Source: Nocardiopsis coralli
GTDB taxonomy: Bacteria; Actinomycetota; Actinomycetes; Streptosporangiales; Streptosporangiaceae
NCBI RefSeq assembly: GCF_014892575.1
Contig: NZ_JADBGI010000010.1
Location: 162,360 to 226,359, forward strand
DNA: 64,000 nt
Direction: 5' to 3'
Below, one piece after another: positions 37,432-48,775 of the stretch (the first letter of the stretch is position 1; every line of letters begins with the position of its first letter). A model generated the notes under the pieces. The model saw nothing but the letters and a program-made list of their open reading frames with translations. It had not been told where the DNA came from and searched no databases. Made by a program: the position numbers and the translations under genes.

Positions 37432-38040
37432 TCACTCGGGCCGCACGGGCGCGGACACGTCCAGGACGACGGTTCCGGCGATCTTGTCGTGCACGCCCTG
37501 CCGGTTCGGGCGGTCCCAGGCGGCCACCCCGCCGCACAGGAAGGCGACCGCCGTCAGGCACAGCAGCCACACCCACACCGGCATCACCAGGAACAACACG
37601 GGCAGCACCGGCAGCGCGGAACGCACCATGACCGCGGCCAACGGCAACGGGCCCAGGCGCCCGGCAGCAGCGACCGGGGCCAGGCGCAGACCCATGCGCG
37701 CCCGGCCGTAGGTCTGCTGGCGCCGGTACAGGGCCGCGACCTCGTACCCGGTGTAGAGCAGGAAGAAGACCACCACCAGCAGCACCGGGAAGCGCTCGTC
37801 CAGGTGCCGGCTGGATCCGCCGAAGACCATCTGGGTCCCGACCCAGGCCAGGGACGCCACGAGCGCGAGCAGAAGGGCGGGCAGCCCGACCGCGGCCAGG
37901 TCCACGCCGCGCGCCATCAGACGGTGGTGCCAGGGGGCGAGGCCGTAGCGGTGTCCGCCCGCCTCGCCGTGCGGAGCGTTCCACGGGGGCGGCTGCTGTC
38001 CTCCGGTGGGCCGGTTCTGTTCCGGTGGAGGGACGTTCAT
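37432..38040 (-). CDS. RDD-family membrane protein
   Basis: The 202-residue protein has a disordered proline-rich 35-residue start, then the RDD signature region (LMARGVDLAAVGLPALLLA) and hydrophobic segments at about 45-65, 85-105 and 135-170. The end contains RPNRQGVHDKIAGTVVL, the conserved RxxHDxxAGT motif. RDD proteins are membrane proteins of varied or unknown role. The gene is convergent with the small membrane-protein gene at 36938. Confidence 0.82.
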   Translation of the reverse strand: MNVPPPEQNRPTGGQQPPPWNAPHGEAGGHRYGLAPWHHRLMARGVDLAAVGLPALLLALVASLAWVGTQMVFGGSSRHLDERFPVLLVVVFFLLYTGYEVAALYRRQQTYGRARMGLRLAPVAAAGRLGPLPLAAVMVRSALPVLPVLFLVMPVWVWLLCLTAVAFLCGGVAAWDRPNRQGVHDKIAGTVVLDVSAPVRPE

Positions 38041-38139
38041 GGTCGGGGGCGACCTCCGGTCGGGGCCGTGGGGCGGTGCGGGGCAAGGCCTGTCGCACCG
38101 ACTCTACCGATGCGACCTGCCATGGGGCCCACCACGGGT

Positions 38140-38169
38140 CGACCCCCGCGGCCGGGGCCGCGGGGGTCG
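38140..38169 (-). terminator. Terminator of uvrA
   Basis: CGACCCCCGCGGCC and GGCCGCGGGGGTCG are perfectly paired around two bases (14-base arms), 15 bases after the uvrA stop. Confidence 0.75.
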
Positions 38170-38183
38170 CAGGCGGACAAGGG

Positions 38184-41021
<2,838 letters not shown>

Positions 41022-41290
41022 CGAGTGAGACATCCTTCGGCTTGAGCGCACGGGAGGCGGGCTCGCCGCGGCGACGGCCGGCCCGTGTGGCATGGCGGCA
41101 CGGCGGTCGAACTGCCCCGTGAGGCGCCCGCGCGACCGCTGGTATCGGTCCGGTCGCCGTGCGGGCGGATGGAGGGTGACGCGCCTGTGGTCCGTCCGAC
41201 CAGACTAACGACGGGGGACGACGCTTTCTTCCCGAACGGGAAGTGGCGGCACCCCCACCGCGTCACCGCGAGGAGTACCGCCACTATAGA

Positions 41291-41304
41291 CGAACACCCG
41301 TTCG
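41291..41304. promoter_or_regulatory. LexA-type SOS box upstream of uvrA
   Basis: CGAACACCCGTTCG matches the gram-positive SOS palindrome CGAAC-N4-GTTCG exactly. It is directly upstream of TATAGT on the minus strand, so LexA bound here would block the uvrA promoter. Confidence 0.75.
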
Positions 41305-41323
41305 AATTCAGCCGAAGGACACG

Positions 41324-41350
41324 GGGCGCCGCGTGGGATCCGCGACGCCC
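41324..41350 (-). terminator. Terminator of terC
   Basis: GGGCGCCGCG faces CGCGACGCCC in a 10-position stem; the single plus-strand mismatch becomes a G-U pair in minus-strand RNA. It lies 8 bases after the terC stop. Confidence 0.55.
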
Positions 41351-41357
41351 AGTGGAC

Positions 41358-42374
41358 TCAGGAACGGTCGGAGGAGGCTTCGGAGCTCTCCAGCTCCTCC
41401 TCGCGACGCTTGTCGATACGGGTCTTGACGAGGCTGCCCACGACGGTGACCGTCATGACGCCGAGGATCACGGTCAGGGACAGGCCGATGCCGACCTCGG
41501 GCACGTGCACCCCGTTCTCGTGGAGCGCGTGCAGGATCATCTTCACACCGATGAACAGCATGATCGCCGACAGGCCCCAACTGATGTAGGCCAGGCGGTC
41601 CATGAGCCCCGCCAGCAGGAAGTACAGCTGACGCAGGCCCATGAGGGCGAAGGCGTTGGCGGTGAAGACGATGTAGGCGTCCTGGGTCAGGCCGAAGATC
41701 GCCGGGATCGAGTCCACCGCGAAGACCAGGTCGATCACGCCGATCGCGACGATCACGAGCAGCATCGGGGTGATGTAGCGGGTCCCGTCGATCTTCACGG
41801 TCATCTTCGCGCCGTGGTAGTCCTGCGTCACCGGCCAGAAGCGCTTGATGCCGCGCACGACCGGGTTCTGCGTGAAGTCCTTCTGGTCCTCCTCGCCCTT
41901 CACGTGGTCGCGCACGATCTTGTACGCGGTCCAGATGAGCAGGATGCCGAAGAGGTAGAAGACCTCGCTCCAGGCGTTGATGACCTGGGCGCCCAGGATG
42001 ATGAAGAAGCCGCGCATCACGATCGCTATGACGATGCCGACGAGCAGGACCTCGTGCTGGTACCTGCGGGGCACGGCGAACGCGCTGATGAGCAGGTAGA
42101 ACACGAACAGGTTGTCGATGCTCAGGCTCTTCTCGGTGACGAACCCGGCGAAATACTCCGCGCCGGCGGTCGTCCCGCCGAAGTACATGACACCGAGCCC
42201 GAAGACCACCGCGATGGCGATGTAGAAGGCCGCCCACCACGCTGCCTGGCGGGTCCCGAACTCGCTCGGGCCCTTCTTCTTGCTCCAGGGGTGGTCGACG
42301 ATGATGAGGTCAAGGACCAGGATCGCGACCATCGCGCCGATGGTGGCGATCCATACCCACAGGGGAACGTTCAC
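41358..42374 (-). CDS. terC: TerC-family integral membrane metal exporter
   Basis: The 338-residue protein has about nine hydrophobic segments. Family features include FVTEKSLSIDNLFVFYLLIS in TM3 and DLVFAVDSIPAIFGLTQDAY, the two conserved acidic motifs, plus a charged loop between the two halves. Recent work links TerC/Alx proteins to manganese efflux. A probable manganese riboswitch lies in its leader, which supports that role here. The ATG at 42374 follows GGAGGAG. Confidence 0.9.
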   Translation of the reverse strand: MNVPLWVWIATIGAMVAILVLDLIIVDHPWSKKKGPSEFGTRQAAWWAAFYIAIAVVFGLGVMYFGGTTAGAEYFAGFVTEKSLSIDNLFVFYLLISAFAVPRRYQHEVLLVGIVIAIVMRGFFIILGAQVINAWSEVFYLFGILLIWTAYKIVRDHVKGEEDQKDFTQNPVVRGIKRFWPVTQDYHGAKMTVKIDGTRYITPMLLVIVAIGVIDLVFAVDSIPAIFGLTQDAYIVFTANAFALMGLRQLYFLLAGLMDRLAYISWGLSAIMLFIGVKMILHALHENGVHVPEVGIGLSLTVILGVMTVTVVGSLVKTRIDKRREEELESSEASSDRS

Positions 42375-42432
42375 GGACGTCTACTCCTCCGGTCTGAGTG
42401 CGCGCGAGCGTTGTGCACGCACGACGAACAGC

Positions 42433-42540
42433 CGGAGGTCTCTCCCGCCCGTGCCCGCAGGGCTCGGACCGGCGGAACCGGGAACACGTCCTTGTGCTCC
42501 GTGATGACGGCGCCGCCGCGGTAGGGATACTCCCCTCGCG
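42433..42540 (-). ncRNA. Probable yybP-ykoY manganese riboswitch
   Basis: In the terC leader, reading in the gene direction, GAGGGGAGTA begins the element and GAGACCTC ends it about 100 bases later. GAGG and CCTC can pair as P1, with the conserved GGGGAGUA and GAGACC of the yybP-ykoY consensus just inside, on either side of two internal arms. It ends about 60 bases before the terC start. No covariance model was run. Confidence 0.7.
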
Positions 42541-42631
42541 TCAAAAAATGCGGCCACGGTGCAGCCCACGCAGGGCATTGACCGTTGGCCGACCCCAAGC
42601 ATGCCATCAAATCCCTCTCTGAGGAAGTCGC

Positions 42632-42663
42632 GGCCGGGGTGGCATCCGTCGCTCCACCGGGCC
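42632..42663 (-). terminator. Weak hairpin after the GT4 gene
   Basis: GGCC-GG-GGTGG faces CCACC-G-GGCC just downstream of the glycosyltransferase stop; the stem is interrupted. Confidence 0.35.
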
Positions 42664-42672
42664 ACACCGGCG

Positions 42673-43755
42673 TCACCAACGCGCGACGCCCGCGTAGACG
42701 CCGAGCGCGGCCTCCACGGCGTCCTCCTCGGTGGGCAGGGCCTCGGCGGCCTCACGGGAACGTGTGCGCAGGTCGGCGCGGAGGCGGTCGTCGTCCAGGA
42801 CCCGCCCCACGGCGGCGGCGAAGGCCTCCGGTTCGCCCGGGGGCACGAGCAGGACGGTGCCGGCGTACAGGTCGGGGATGCCGCCCACCCGGGTGGAGAC
42901 CACCGGGAGCCCGGCCCGCAGCGCCTCCATGATGACCAGGGAGGGCCCTTCCCACCGGCTGGTGAGGCAGAACACGTCGGCGGCGGCGAGGAGGTCGGCC
43001 ACGTCGGTGCGGTGTCCGAGCATCCGTACGTCGGCGTCGATCTCGGCGGCGGTGTCGTGCAGGCTCCCCCACAGGGGCCCGTCGCCGGCGATGGCGATGA
43101 CGGGGTCGGGGACCCGGTCGGCGAGGGCGGGCGCCGCGGCCAGCAGGGTGTCCAGGCCCTTCTGTTCGACGAGGCGGCCGATGGTCAGCACGAGCGGCCG
43201 TTCGGGCAGGACGGCGAGGTCGGCGCGGGTGTGCTCGCGCCCGTTGAGGGGTTTGCCGACGTGCGGGGCGGCCACGACCGCAGGGCGGGCGTCCCGGGCC
43301 CCGGCTGCGCTGAGCCGTTCGACGAGGTCGCCGGAGACACCGAGGCACACGTCGGCGCGGCGGGCGACGATGCGTTCCAGGAGCGGGTGGATCGCGGTAC
43401 GCACACCGGTGATCTCGGGCGGGGCGTTGTGCACGGTCACGACGAGGGGGCCGACCCCGGCCAGGGCGCACAGGGCCCCGGCGCGGACCCCGTGGGCGTG
43501 CACGATGTCGGCGTTGCGCAGCAGGGCCCGCAGCCGCAGGACCGACCCGGTGTCCCCCAGGTCCGGGTCGGGGCCGATCGGGACGGGTGAGAAACGCAGC
43601 CCCGCCTCGGTGAAGCCGATGTCCCGTTCGGTCTCGGCCGGGCCGACCACAGCCACCTGGTGTCCGCGTGCGGCCAGCCCGACCCCGAGCGAGCGCACGT
43701 GCCGTCCCAATCCACCACTGCTGGTTCCCACCACCAGCGCGATCCTGGCGTTCAC
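42673..43755 (-). CDS. GT4-family glycosyltransferase
   Basis: This 360-residue two-Rossmann-domain (GT-B) enzyme has an N-terminal donor-independent half with SSGGLGRHVRSLGVGLAARGH. The C-terminal half has LVLTIGRLVEQKGLDTLLAAA and the EX7E-like region SRWEGPSLVIMEALRAGLPV. The acceptor is unknown; its place at the end of a division/peptidoglycan-lipid cluster suggests an envelope glycan. The GTG at 43755 has GGGGGAG upstream. Confidence 0.85.
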   Translation of the reverse strand: MNARIALVVGTSSGGLGRHVRSLGVGLAARGHQVAVVGPAETERDIGFTEAGLRFSPVPIGPDPDLGDTGSVLRLRALLRNADIVHAHGVRAGALCALAGVGPLVVTVHNAPPEITGVRTAIHPLLERIVARRADVCLGVSGDLVERLSAAGARDARPAVVAAPHVGKPLNGREHTRADLAVLPERPLVLTIGRLVEQKGLDTLLAAAPALADRVPDPVIAIAGDGPLWGSLHDTAAEIDADVRMLGHRTDVADLLAAADVFCLTSRWEGPSLVIMEALRAGLPVVSTRVGGIPDLYAGTVLLVPPGEPEAFAAAVGRVLDDDRLRADLRTRSREAAEALPTEEDAVEAALGVYAGVARW

Positions 43756-43831
43756 CGCTCCCCCTCTGCGCTCTCGGTCCCTGGACCCTGCCTACCCGGA
43801 CGCGGCCCACCCGCAGGTGGGGGCACGCCGG

Positions 43832-45427
43832 TCACCGGTGCTCCGTCCGGCGGCGCGTGGCGGCCCGGTCCCGGACCGTGCGCAGGGCCGAGCGGTCGAC
43901 CAGGGCGGCGACCACGGCGAAGAGCGCGACGGCCACCAGACCGCTGCCCGTCGCGGCCACGAGCGCCTCGGCCACACCCACGGGGTCCATGCGTTCGGCC
44001 AGGGCTCGGCCGAGTGTGCCCCCGGCGAGACCTCCGAGCACGGCGGCGGCCAGCGAACGTCCGAGGCCGTGCAGAGCGGCGCGCCCGTGTGCCCCGGCCA
44101 CACCGGCGCACAGCAGGGCCGCGGCCAGGCTGAGGCCGACGGTGGCAGCCGTTCCGAGCCCGGCGATGATCCAGCCGGTCGGCAGGGCCCACACGAGCAC
44201 CACGGCGCACACCATCACTACGAGCCACCCGGTCACCTGCGCGGCGGCGGCCCGGCGGCCGTGCTGCGAGGCGTACAGGGCGCGGCTGAGCAGGGCCAGG
44301 AGGCCGAACCCGACCACGCCGGGCGCGTAGGCGGTCAGGGCCCGTTCGAGAGGAAGGGGGTCCTGTTGGGCGAAGACCAGGGCGATCGGCGGGGCGGCCG
44401 CCGCCAACCCGGTTCCGACGGCCGCGGTGACCACCACGCAAGCCCGTGCGGCGCCGGAGACCAGGGAGGTGAAACCCGTCCGGTCGTGCTCGGCCACGGC
44501 CACGGCCAGGGCGGTGAAGGCGCTGGTGGCGATGGGCACGGCGATGACCCCGTACGGCAGGGTGAACAGCGCCCAGGCGTAGGTGTAGAGCACCGAGGCG
44601 CCCGCGCCGCCGCCCCAGTTGGCGAGCGCGACCGACAGCAGCAGGCACAGCTGCATCGCGACCAGGGGCAGCAGGGCGGCCAGGGCCAGACCGCGCACAC
44701 GTTCGGCCGCCCCCGGCGGGAAGGCCAGCCGGGGCCGCAACCGCAGACGCAGGCGTGAGGCGGGACCGATGACGGTGAGGAACAGGACGGCGACGCCGAC
44801 CGTCGTGCCGGCCGAGAGCACGAGCTCGGCGGCCAGGGGCAGTCCGGCCAGGTCCTGGCGGTGCCCGGAACCCAGCGGGACGAAGGCCAGGTAGAAACCG
44901 ATGACGACCAGGCTGGAGACGAGCGGGGCCAGTGCCGGGCCCATGAACCGGCCGTGGGCCTGCAGCACCCCGTAAAGGACCGCAGCGAGGCCGTAGAAGA
45001 CGATCTGGGGGGTGAAGACGATGAGCATGCGGGCCGCCACCGACAGCAGGTCACCGGCGTCGCATCCGCGTCCGGCCCCGAGCATGAACACCATCGCCGG
45101 GTGGGACAGCAGCGCCAGGAGGGCCGACAGGGGCACGGACAGCACCAGCACCCAGGTGACGAGCGCCGAGGCGGTCCGGGACACGTAGGTGTGGTCGCCC
45201 CTGCGTGCCGCGGCCGCCAGGACCGGGACGGCCACGGCGGCCAGGGCCCCTCCGATGACGATCTCGAACAGGACCGAGGGCAGTTGGTTGGCGGTGACGT
45301 AGGCGGTGCCCAGGCAGGTGTCGCCGACGGTCTGGGAGAAGACGACCGTGCGCCCGAACCCGGCCAGGCGGGCCCCGACGGTGACCACCGCGATCAGCAC
45401 CGCCGCCGTTCCGACGTCGCGTGTCAC
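43832..45427 (-). CDS. MurJ-like lipid II flippase family protein
   Basis: The 531-residue protein has about 14 hydrophobic segments and the MviN/MurJ pattern, with ARLAGFGRTVVFSQTVG near the start and ANQLPSVLFEIVIGGALAAV soon after. It is probably a transporter of lipid-linked sugars. The GTG at 45427 was chosen because the longer frame (45523) overlaps the preceding gene by nearly 60 bases. It lies between a WecA/MraY-like transferase and a GT4 enzyme, so it may move their product across the membrane. A second, canonical murJ probably exists elsewhere. Confidence 0.82.
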   Translation of the reverse strand: MTRDVGTAAVLIAVVTVGARLAGFGRTVVFSQTVGDTCLGTAYVTANQLPSVLFEIVIGGALAAVAVPVLAAAARRGDHTYVSRTASALVTWVLVLSVPLSALLALLSHPAMVFMLGAGRGCDAGDLLSVAARMLIVFTPQIVFYGLAAVLYGVLQAHGRFMGPALAPLVSSLVVIGFYLAFVPLGSGHRQDLAGLPLAAELVLSAGTTVGVAVLFLTVIGPASRLRLRLRPRLAFPPGAAERVRGLALAALLPLVAMQLCLLLSVALANWGGGAGASVLYTYAWALFTLPYGVIAVPIATSAFTALAVAVAEHDRTGFTSLVSGAARACVVVTAAVGTGLAAAAPPIALVFAQQDPLPLERALTAYAPGVVGFGLLALLSRALYASQHGRRAAAAQVTGWLVVMVCAVVLVWALPTGWIIAGLGTAATVGLSLAAALLCAGVAGAHGRAALHGLGRSLAAAVLGGLAGGTLGRALAERMDPVGVAEALVAATGSGLVAVALFAVVAALVDRSALRTVRDRAATRRRTEHR

Positions 45428-45464
45428 CCCGCCACCGGGGAACGGTCGCCGCGCCGCGGTCCCC

Positions 45465-46358
45465 TCACGCGCACCTGCCCCACCGGTCGATTCCGCGCAG
45501 TGCCGGGACCCGGTCGATGGCACCGGAGAAGCTGATGCGTTCGCTGACCAGGATCAGGGCCACGGCCCCGACCAGCAGGCTCAGGCGGGCGCGGCGGCTG
45601 CCCCGGGCCGCGGCGGCCACACCGAGTGCGGCGCCCAGGGCGTTGGCGCCGGCGTCGCCAAGCATGGTGCGTTCGGCGAGCTCGTCGGGCAGCAGGGCGG
45701 CCGAGGCCCCCACGACCGGGCCGACCAGGGGCGCGGCGGAGGTGGCCAGGGCAGGGCTTGCGCCGAGGAGGACCACTTTCGTGGCGCGTCCGGGGCGCAG
45801 GTCGAAGAGGTTGACGAGGTTGGCCCCGGCGGCGATGAGCGCCCCGTCCAGGAGGGTGTCGAGCGGGCCCCTTCGCAGCAGAGCGGCGGCTGCCGCCCCC
45901 GTGGTGGCGATACCGAGCATCTTGACGGCCCCGGTGGTCAGGCGTCCGTGCGCCAGGGCGCCCAGGTGCCCGCGCAGGCCCCGGTCGCCGCCGTCCCCGC
46001 CGAGGTCGTCGTGGGCGCCGAAGGCCGCCGCACCCGTGGCGGCCAGGTTGAGGGCGGCACGGGTTCGCGGTGTCAGGCCGGGACAGACCGCGGCGGCCGC
46101 GCAGACCCCGCCGACCAGGGCGGTCCCCTCGTGGAGGGTGACGGTGCGGCCGCGGAAGTTGCTGCGCCGCCAGGCCTCGGGGCGGTCGGCCGACCCGGAT
46201 GCCGCGCGGGCGCGGCGCAGGCGCGCACGAACCGTGGGGACACGGCGGGTGAGCAGGGCGTAGGAGGCACGGGCGGCCACCGCACCCAGCACGGCCCCGG
46301 CCACACCGTGGCCGAGGCTGCGGGCTCGGGAGACGGGGCGCGGGGGCAGGACCTGCAC
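45465..46358 (-). CDS. MraY/WecA-like phosphoglycosyl transferase
   Basis: The 297-residue membrane protein has features of the glycosyltransferase-4 (PF00953) group: the acidic cluster FGAHDDLGGDGGDRGLRGHL, the NLFDLRPGRATK loop and LGDAGANALGAALG. These match the Mg-binding and sugar-binding loops of WecA/MraY. It would attach a sugar phosphate to undecaprenyl phosphate. It follows SteB by a few bases and precedes the MurJ-like gene, forming a possible lipid-linked sugar pathway with the division proteins. Confidence 0.75.
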   Translation of the reverse strand: MQVLPPRPVSRARSLGHGVAGAVLGAVAARASYALLTRRVPTVRARLRRARAASGSADRPEAWRRSNFRGRTVTLHEGTALVGGVCAAAAVCPGLTPRTRAALNLAATGAAAFGAHDDLGGDGGDRGLRGHLGALAHGRLTTGAVKMLGIATTGAAAAALLRRGPLDTLLDGALIAAGANLVNLFDLRPGRATKVVLLGASPALATSAAPLVGPVVGASAALLPDELAERTMLGDAGANALGAALGVAAAARGSRRARLSLLVGAVALILVSERISFSGAIDRVPALRGIDRWGRCA

Positions 46359-46363
46359 GGGCC

Positions 46364-47413
46364 TCAGCCTCCGTCCCGGGCGGTGCGCCGCGCCTCGTCG
46401 TCGAGATCGCGCACCTCACCGCCGTCCTCCAGCGCTGCGGGCAGGGGGTCGGGCAGGAACCCCTGGGTCCCCTCCCCGATCCCGAAGGATCCGCCGTCGC
46501 CCTGGACCTCGGCCGAGAGCGCCAGGACGGTGACGACGTCGCCGACGGCCCGGCCGGCCACGTCGACCGTGCTGTAGGGCACCTGCCCCTCGCGGACCTG
46601 GGCGAGCATGTGGCCGTGGTCGGCGGAGGAGGGGTCTGCGGCGAGCACGGTGGGCCCGACCTCGGCGTGCAGGGCTTCGGTGAGTGTGTCGAGCGCGGCC
46701 CCGGTCGTCTCACCCTCCGCGCCCTGTTCGGCGGTCTCCTCCCCGGGGGCGACCACGACGAGCGCGTCGGCGGCCTCGGCGGGGCTGCCTGTGACGGTGA
46801 GGAGCTCGGCCTCGTCGAAGGCCGACAGGGCAGCCTCGGCGTCGTGGCTGCCCCGGTCGTCGGAGGCGGGTTCGGCTCCGGCGTCCGCCCCGTCACCGTC
46901 GGAGCCCCGGTCGCCGCCGGAGGAGGCCAGGGCGCGGCCGAGTTCGGTTCCGGCCTTGGTGTGGGGGCTGCCCGCGAGGTCGTCGGCCTCGGGTGAGACC
47001 TGCACGGCGAGCTCGTCGAGGAAGGTCGCCTCGCCCTCGTTCAGGAACTTCTCGGAGAGCTCGACCCGGCCGGCCGCTTCGCCCCCGGCCTGTTCGATAC
47101 GCCGGTCCAGGGAGGTGAGCGTGTTCTCGTCGGCCCCGGGGGCGGCGACGGTGACCACGTCCAGGTCCAGGAGCCGGTCCTCGAGCAGGTCGCCGGCGGC
47201 GGCGTCGACCATCTCGTCGGCGCCGTTGCCGACCCGTTCGGAGACGTCGCGTTCGGTGCGCAGGTCCTCGCTCTGGCCGCGCAGGTCGGCCGTCTCGGAC
47301 TTGAGGGTGTCCAGCAGCGGGTCCTGGAGCATGGTGGACCCCAGGGCCAGCCCCACCGTCAGCGCCAGGAACACCGCGATGATGGAAACCAGGTGGTAGC
47401 GGAAGTCGATCAC
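46364..47413 (-). CDS. steB: SteB/MctB-like protein (copper transporter family name)
   Basis: The 349-residue protein starts at a GTG (47413) that overlaps the SteA stop (GTGA). It begins IDFRYHLVSIIAVFLALTVG, a single membrane helix, followed by a coiled coil (about residues 30-60) and an extracytoplasmic domain with an acidic, disordered insert (about 170-220). This is the MctB/DUF3186 architecture. In Streptomyces the SteA-SteB pair is a membrane-tethered division complex. The old name copper transporter is not supported by visible metal sites. Confidence 0.85.
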   Translation of the reverse strand: MIDFRYHLVSIIAVFLALTVGLALGSTMLQDPLLDTLKSETADLRGQSEDLRTERDVSERVGNGADEMVDAAAGDLLEDRLLDLDVVTVAAPGADENTLTSLDRRIEQAGGEAAGRVELSEKFLNEGEATFLDELAVQVSPEADDLAGSPHTKAGTELGRALASSGGDRGSDGDGADAGAEPASDDRGSHDAEAALSAFDEAELLTVTGSPAEAADALVVVAPGEETAEQGAEGETTGAALDTLTEALHAEVGPTVLAADPSSADHGHMLAQVREGQVPYSTVDVAGRAVGDVVTVLALSAEVQGDGGSFGIGEGTQGFLPDPLPAALEDGGEVRDLDDEARRTARDGG

Positions 47414-48624
47414 GTGAGCAGCCCCGTCAGCCAGTAGGAGAAGGTGTCCCAACGCGCGGCGAGAAAGGTCAGGTAGACCTGCCCCGCGGGTGAGCTGACG
47501 GCCGCGACCACGATGGTGAGCAGGCACGCGGCGACCAGCCCGGTCAGCGCCCACGGGGAGATCCGGGAACGGTAGAGGCGGCTCACGCCCTTGGCGTCGA
47601 CGAGTTTGCCGCCGACCCGGAGCCGGGTCAGGAAGGTGCTGGCCATCCCCGAGCGGCCCTTGTCCAGGAACTCCTCGAGGGTGGCGTGGGCACCGACCGC
47701 CACGATGAGGTCGGCGCCGGATCCGTCGGCGAGCATCATGGCCACGTCCTCGCTGGTGCCGGTGGCCGGGAAGACGACCGCCTTGTGGCCCAGGTCGGTG
47801 ATGCGGTCCATGCCCGGGGCGCGCCCGTCGCGGTAGGCGTGCACGACCAGTTCGGCGCCGCCGGAGAGCGCGCGGTCCGAGACGGAGTCGAAGTCGCCGA
47901 CGATGATGTCGGGCCGGAGCCCGGCCTCGAGCACGGCGTCCGCCCCGCCGTCGACGGCGATGACGACGGGACGGAACTCGCGGATGTAGGGGCGCAGCGC
48001 GGTGAGGTCCTCGCGGTAGTGGTATCCGCGGACCACGATGAGGACGTGGCGTCCCTCGATGCCGGTGTCGATGGCGGGGATGCCGATGCCGTCGAGCAGC
48101 AGGTCGCGCTCGCGCTGGAGGTAGGCCATGGTGTTGGCGGCGAAGGCCTCCAGCTGGGTGGAGAGCCCTGCGCGGGCGCCGGCCATGGCTGCCTCGACCG
48201 ACACGGGGTCCTGGACGGTCCCGCGGGCGACGGGTTCGTCGCCGCGGTAGAGGGTGTCGCCCTCCAGGCGCAGGCGCTCGCCCTCGCGCACGCGGGTGAG
48301 GGCCTCGGGGTCGGCGTCGTCGACCAGGGGGATGCCCGCGCCCACGATGAGCTCGGGTCCCTGGTTGGGGTAGCGGCCGCTGATGCTGCGGGCGACGTTG
48401 ACCACGGCCGAGACACCGCAGGCGACGAGGGCCTCCGCGCTGACGCGGTCGAGGTCGGCGTGGTCGATGACGGCGATGTCGCCGGGTCGCAGACGCTTGG
48501 TCAGGTTCTTGGTGCGGCGGTCGGCGCGGACGGGGGCCTCCTGCCGACCGGGTGCCTCCACCTGCGTGCGGCGCAACCGCAGGACCGTGGCGCTGAGCGC
48601 ATCCGATACGTTCATCGCTCGCAT
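47410..48624 (-). CDS. steA: Cytokinetic-ring protein SteA
   Basis: The protein has about 404 residues. The middle has a thiamine-pyrophosphokinase-like fold (VIAVDGGADAVLEAGLRPDI followed by IVGDFDSVSD) and the C-terminus a single membrane helix (ISPWALTGLVAACLLTIVVAA). SteA works with SteB in sporulation septation of Streptomyces. Starts at 48624 and 48615 are both possible; neither has a good ribosome site. It is the first gene of the steA-steB-transferase-MurJ-GT4 series. Confidence 0.87.
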   Translation of the reverse strand: MRAMNVSDALSATVLRLRRTQVEAPGRQEAPVRADRRTKNLTKRLRPGDIAVIDHADLDRVSAEALVACGVSAVVNVARSISGRYPNQGPELIVGAGIPLVDDADPEALTRVREGERLRLEGDTLYRGDEPVARGTVQDPVSVEAAMAGARAGLSTQLEAFAANTMAYLQRERDLLLDGIGIPAIDTGIEGRHVLIVVRGYHYREDLTALRPYIREFRPVVIAVDGGADAVLEAGLRPDIIVGDFDSVSDRALSGGAELVVHAYRDGRAPGMDRITDLGHKAVVFPATGTSEDVAMMLADGSGADLIVAVGAHATLEEFLDKGRSGMASTFLTRLRVGGKLVDAKGVSRLYRSRISPWALTGLVAACLLTIVVAAVSSPAGQVYLTFLAARWDTFSYWLTGLLT

Positions 48625-48720
48625 GATGTCAGAGCACAACTACCCGGAGTCATGACATGGGACGGGCAGGAGTGTTCGGGACAAACCCCCACCCGCCGTG
48701 CGACAGGCACGACAGCACAG

Positions 48721-48749
48721 CGTCGCGCCCGGACGTGCCGGACGCGACG
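48721..48749 (-). terminator. Terminator of recN
   Basis: CGTCGCGCCCGG and CCGGACGCGACG form a 12-position stem around ACGTG with one G-U pair in minus-strand RNA, just after recN. Confidence 0.6.
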
Positions 48750-48775
48750 CGGCGGTGACGGAGGGGAGGCGGGGG

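Larger units (their letters stand above)
41022..41357. other. Intergenic region uvrA-terC
   Basis: This gap of about 335 bases holds the uvrA promoter with an SOS box (41291-41304), a TATAGT -10-like hexamer on the minus strand next to it, and the terC terminator (41324-41350). The remainder up to uvrA is an unusually long 5' leader with no gene. Confidence 0.5.

Noticed and set aside
46364..47413. Copper transport function of the MctB-like protein
   Set aside because: No metal-binding motif is visible; the SteA partner points to a division role.
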